A DNA stretch of 64,000 nucleotides, taken from contig NC_054741.1 in NCBI RefSeq assembly GCF_018143015.1, positions 53,459,048-53,523,047 on the forward strand, written 5' to 3'. Shown here one piece after another: positions 62,612-64,000 of this stretch. The stretch comes from Lytechinus variegatus. Lineage: Eukaryota > Echinodermata > Echinoidea > Temnopleuroida > Toxopneustidae. A program made the position numbers and the translations under genes. Position 1 is the first letter of the stretch, and the number at the start of each line of letters is the position of its first letter. Under the pieces are notes generated by a model. That model saw only the letters and a program-made list of their open reading frames with translations, was not told the origin of the DNA and made no database searches.

Positions 62612-62869
62612 TAGTAGTAGTAGTAGTAGTAGTAGTAGTAGAAGAAGTAGTAGTAGTTGTAGTAGTAGTAATATTATTAGTAGCAGTAGTAGTAATAGTA
62701 GTAGGGATCACTGTAGTAGTCGTAGCAGCAGAAGTAGTAGTAGTAGTAGTAAAAGAAGTAGAAGCAGTATATAGTACATGTAGTAAAAATAGTAGTAGTA
62801 GGAGTACCAGTAGTAGTAGTAGTACAATTGTAGTAGTTGTAGTAGTAGTAGTAGTAGTAGTAGTAGTAA

Positions 62870-62932
<63 letters not shown>

Positions 62933-62976
62933 AAGTAGTAGTAGTAGTCGTAAAGTAGTCGTAGTAGTAGTAGTAT
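62612..62976. repeat. AGT/ACT trinucleotide microsatellite, duplicated copy
   Basis: Same array type and same position relative to the acceptor of exon 62461-62577 as the array at 60087. Length and interruptions differ between copies. Confidence 0.95.
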
Positions 62977-63378
62977 AATTATTATCACTGGAAAAAGATT
63001 GCAAATTGTTTGACAATTGACAATATCAAGGATAAAGATAATGCAACCCTTTCAACGCCCGGGATTGACAGAGTTAACTTAAAAACTATTACAAACTAAG
63101 TATAATATTGAGATCATATCAACGATAAGCAAGGAACCCACATATCGATGTTCAACTTAAACAATGAATACATGCAATTTAAACAGTTCTTGATCAGATC
63201 ATATAATAACAATACTGCAAGCCGATGATCAATGATTACCCTAAAATTGTTTTATTATTATAGTTTTGGGAAGTAGGTCCAAATCCTTGCACTTTTGAAA
63301 AATAGGATGACATTTCAAAAATGTAACCATGTGGAAGGCCTATATACACACACACGCACACACCCATATACATCATAC

Positions 63379-63690
63379 AAGGGCGCCGGAAGCGGGGGGG
63401 CAGGGGGGCACTTGCCCCCCCAAAGAAAATTTTTTGGGGGCAAAACGAGATTTTGCCCCCCAATTTTCCCCCTAAAAGTAGAAAAATGATATTATTTAAG
63501 GACAAAAGTAAACGATGAAGGCACTTTTCTGCCTAAGAATTGTCATTTCTTTTGTCAAAAATGAAAAAAAAAAATCGCCCCTGACGGGGCAATTACACAT
63601 CATAGTAAGCCTTGCGTCTTTTGACGAACATGTCTCTCTGTGAAACATACCTTTGATAAGCCCTTTTCCATCTTATTACAGTGTGATAAA
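63379..63690 (+). mobile_element. G-rich dispersed repeat, copy 2
   Basis: Same element as 1322-1633. Here it lies in gene A's upstream intron or flank and is followed at once by the word-rich element at 63697-64000. Confidence 0.8.
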
Positions 63691-63696
63691 CAAGAC

Positions 63697-64000
63697 CGCT
63701 GAAAGACCTTTGAAAGACCATGAATTTTGGTTGATCTTTCAGAGGTCTCTCAATGAACCTACAATGGTCTTTGAGGTCTTACGCGACTCCTGACCAATCT
63801 TTCAGTGGTCTTCGTGGTCTTCATGGGCTCCAAAACTTCTTGAAACGGTTCAAAACAGTCTTACAACGGTCTTACAGGAAAATTGTCTTTCAGTGGTCTT
63901 TCAGCAGTCTCTCAAGATTTTTGCGGAGATCACTGTAAGACTCATGAGAGATCATTGAAAGATCATTGAAAGACCATTGAAAGACCAGGCAAAGTCCATG
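63697..64000. mobile_element. Word-rich element: GAAAGACC/GGTCTTTC
   Basis: Almost every 10 to 20 bases there is a variant of gaaagacca or its reverse complement. Cut off by the window edge, so the far end is not visible. Confidence 0.55.

Larger units (their letters stand above)
60580..62995 (-). repeat. Duplicated two-EGF unit of gene A, copy 2
   Basis: Sister of 58985-60575. It holds the exons at 62461 and 61206. At least three inserts found here are missing from copy 1, so they arrived after the duplication or were lost from copy 1. Confidence 0.75.

Overview
The window is nuclear DNA from an animal. It is AT-rich and full of microsatellites, short inverted-repeat transposons (MITEs), non-LTR retrotransposon (LINE) fragments and tRNA-derived SINEs. 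The only convincing host genes are split into many small, intron-separated exons on the minus strand. Several repeat families look like those I know from echinoderms, probably a sea urchin: ends reading AAAGGGGAAGTTCACCC, palindromes reading GTTTCATAAAGCTGTTCG, and arrays of TGACCTTTGACCTTGGTCA. That assignment is an inference and was not searched.

The host content is a head-to-tail cluster of three minus-strand genes of one family. Each seems to encode a secreted or membrane-tethered protein: signal peptide, one Reeler domain, many EGF repeats, and (in A and B) a Ser/Thr-rich hydrophobic C-terminus. Gene A (about 62.6 to 54.8 kb) enters from beyond the right edge and shows eight EGF exons and its last exon. 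Gene B (48.85 to 35.73 kb) looks complete: a signal/Reeler start, two more Reeler exons, ten EGF exons, one decayed EGF exon and a last exon. Gene C (from 29.63 kb leftwards) has a clean signal/Reeler start and second Reeler exon, but its downstream EGF exons (11.9 to 1.6 kb) are mostly half-exons or frameshifted relics. All usable EGF exons are phase 1-1 and 117 to 123 nt long.

The locus is changing by exon duplication. In gene B a unit of about 590 bp (exon plus intron) is repeated from 41.6 to 44.6 kb. In gene A a two-EGF unit is duplicated (59.0 to 60.6 and 60.6 to 63.0 kb). In gene C relic EGF units are duplicated at 1.9 to 3.5 kb and 11.1 to 12.0 kb. Because copies differ in which transposons they carry, several insertions have an empty site in the sister copy. 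Gene B also carries a frameshift in its first exon and a 1-nt deletion in one EGF exon, so it is either a recent pseudogene or affected by assembly errors.

Between and inside these genes lie five LINE fragments, a Penelope-like 3' end, two tRNA-SINE families (one in snap-back pairs), a 2.8 kb imperfect palindrome (24.5 to 27.3 kb), and a class of elements whose interiors are packed with one short word in both orientations. No bacterial genes, rRNA, CRISPR array or other host gene was recognised.
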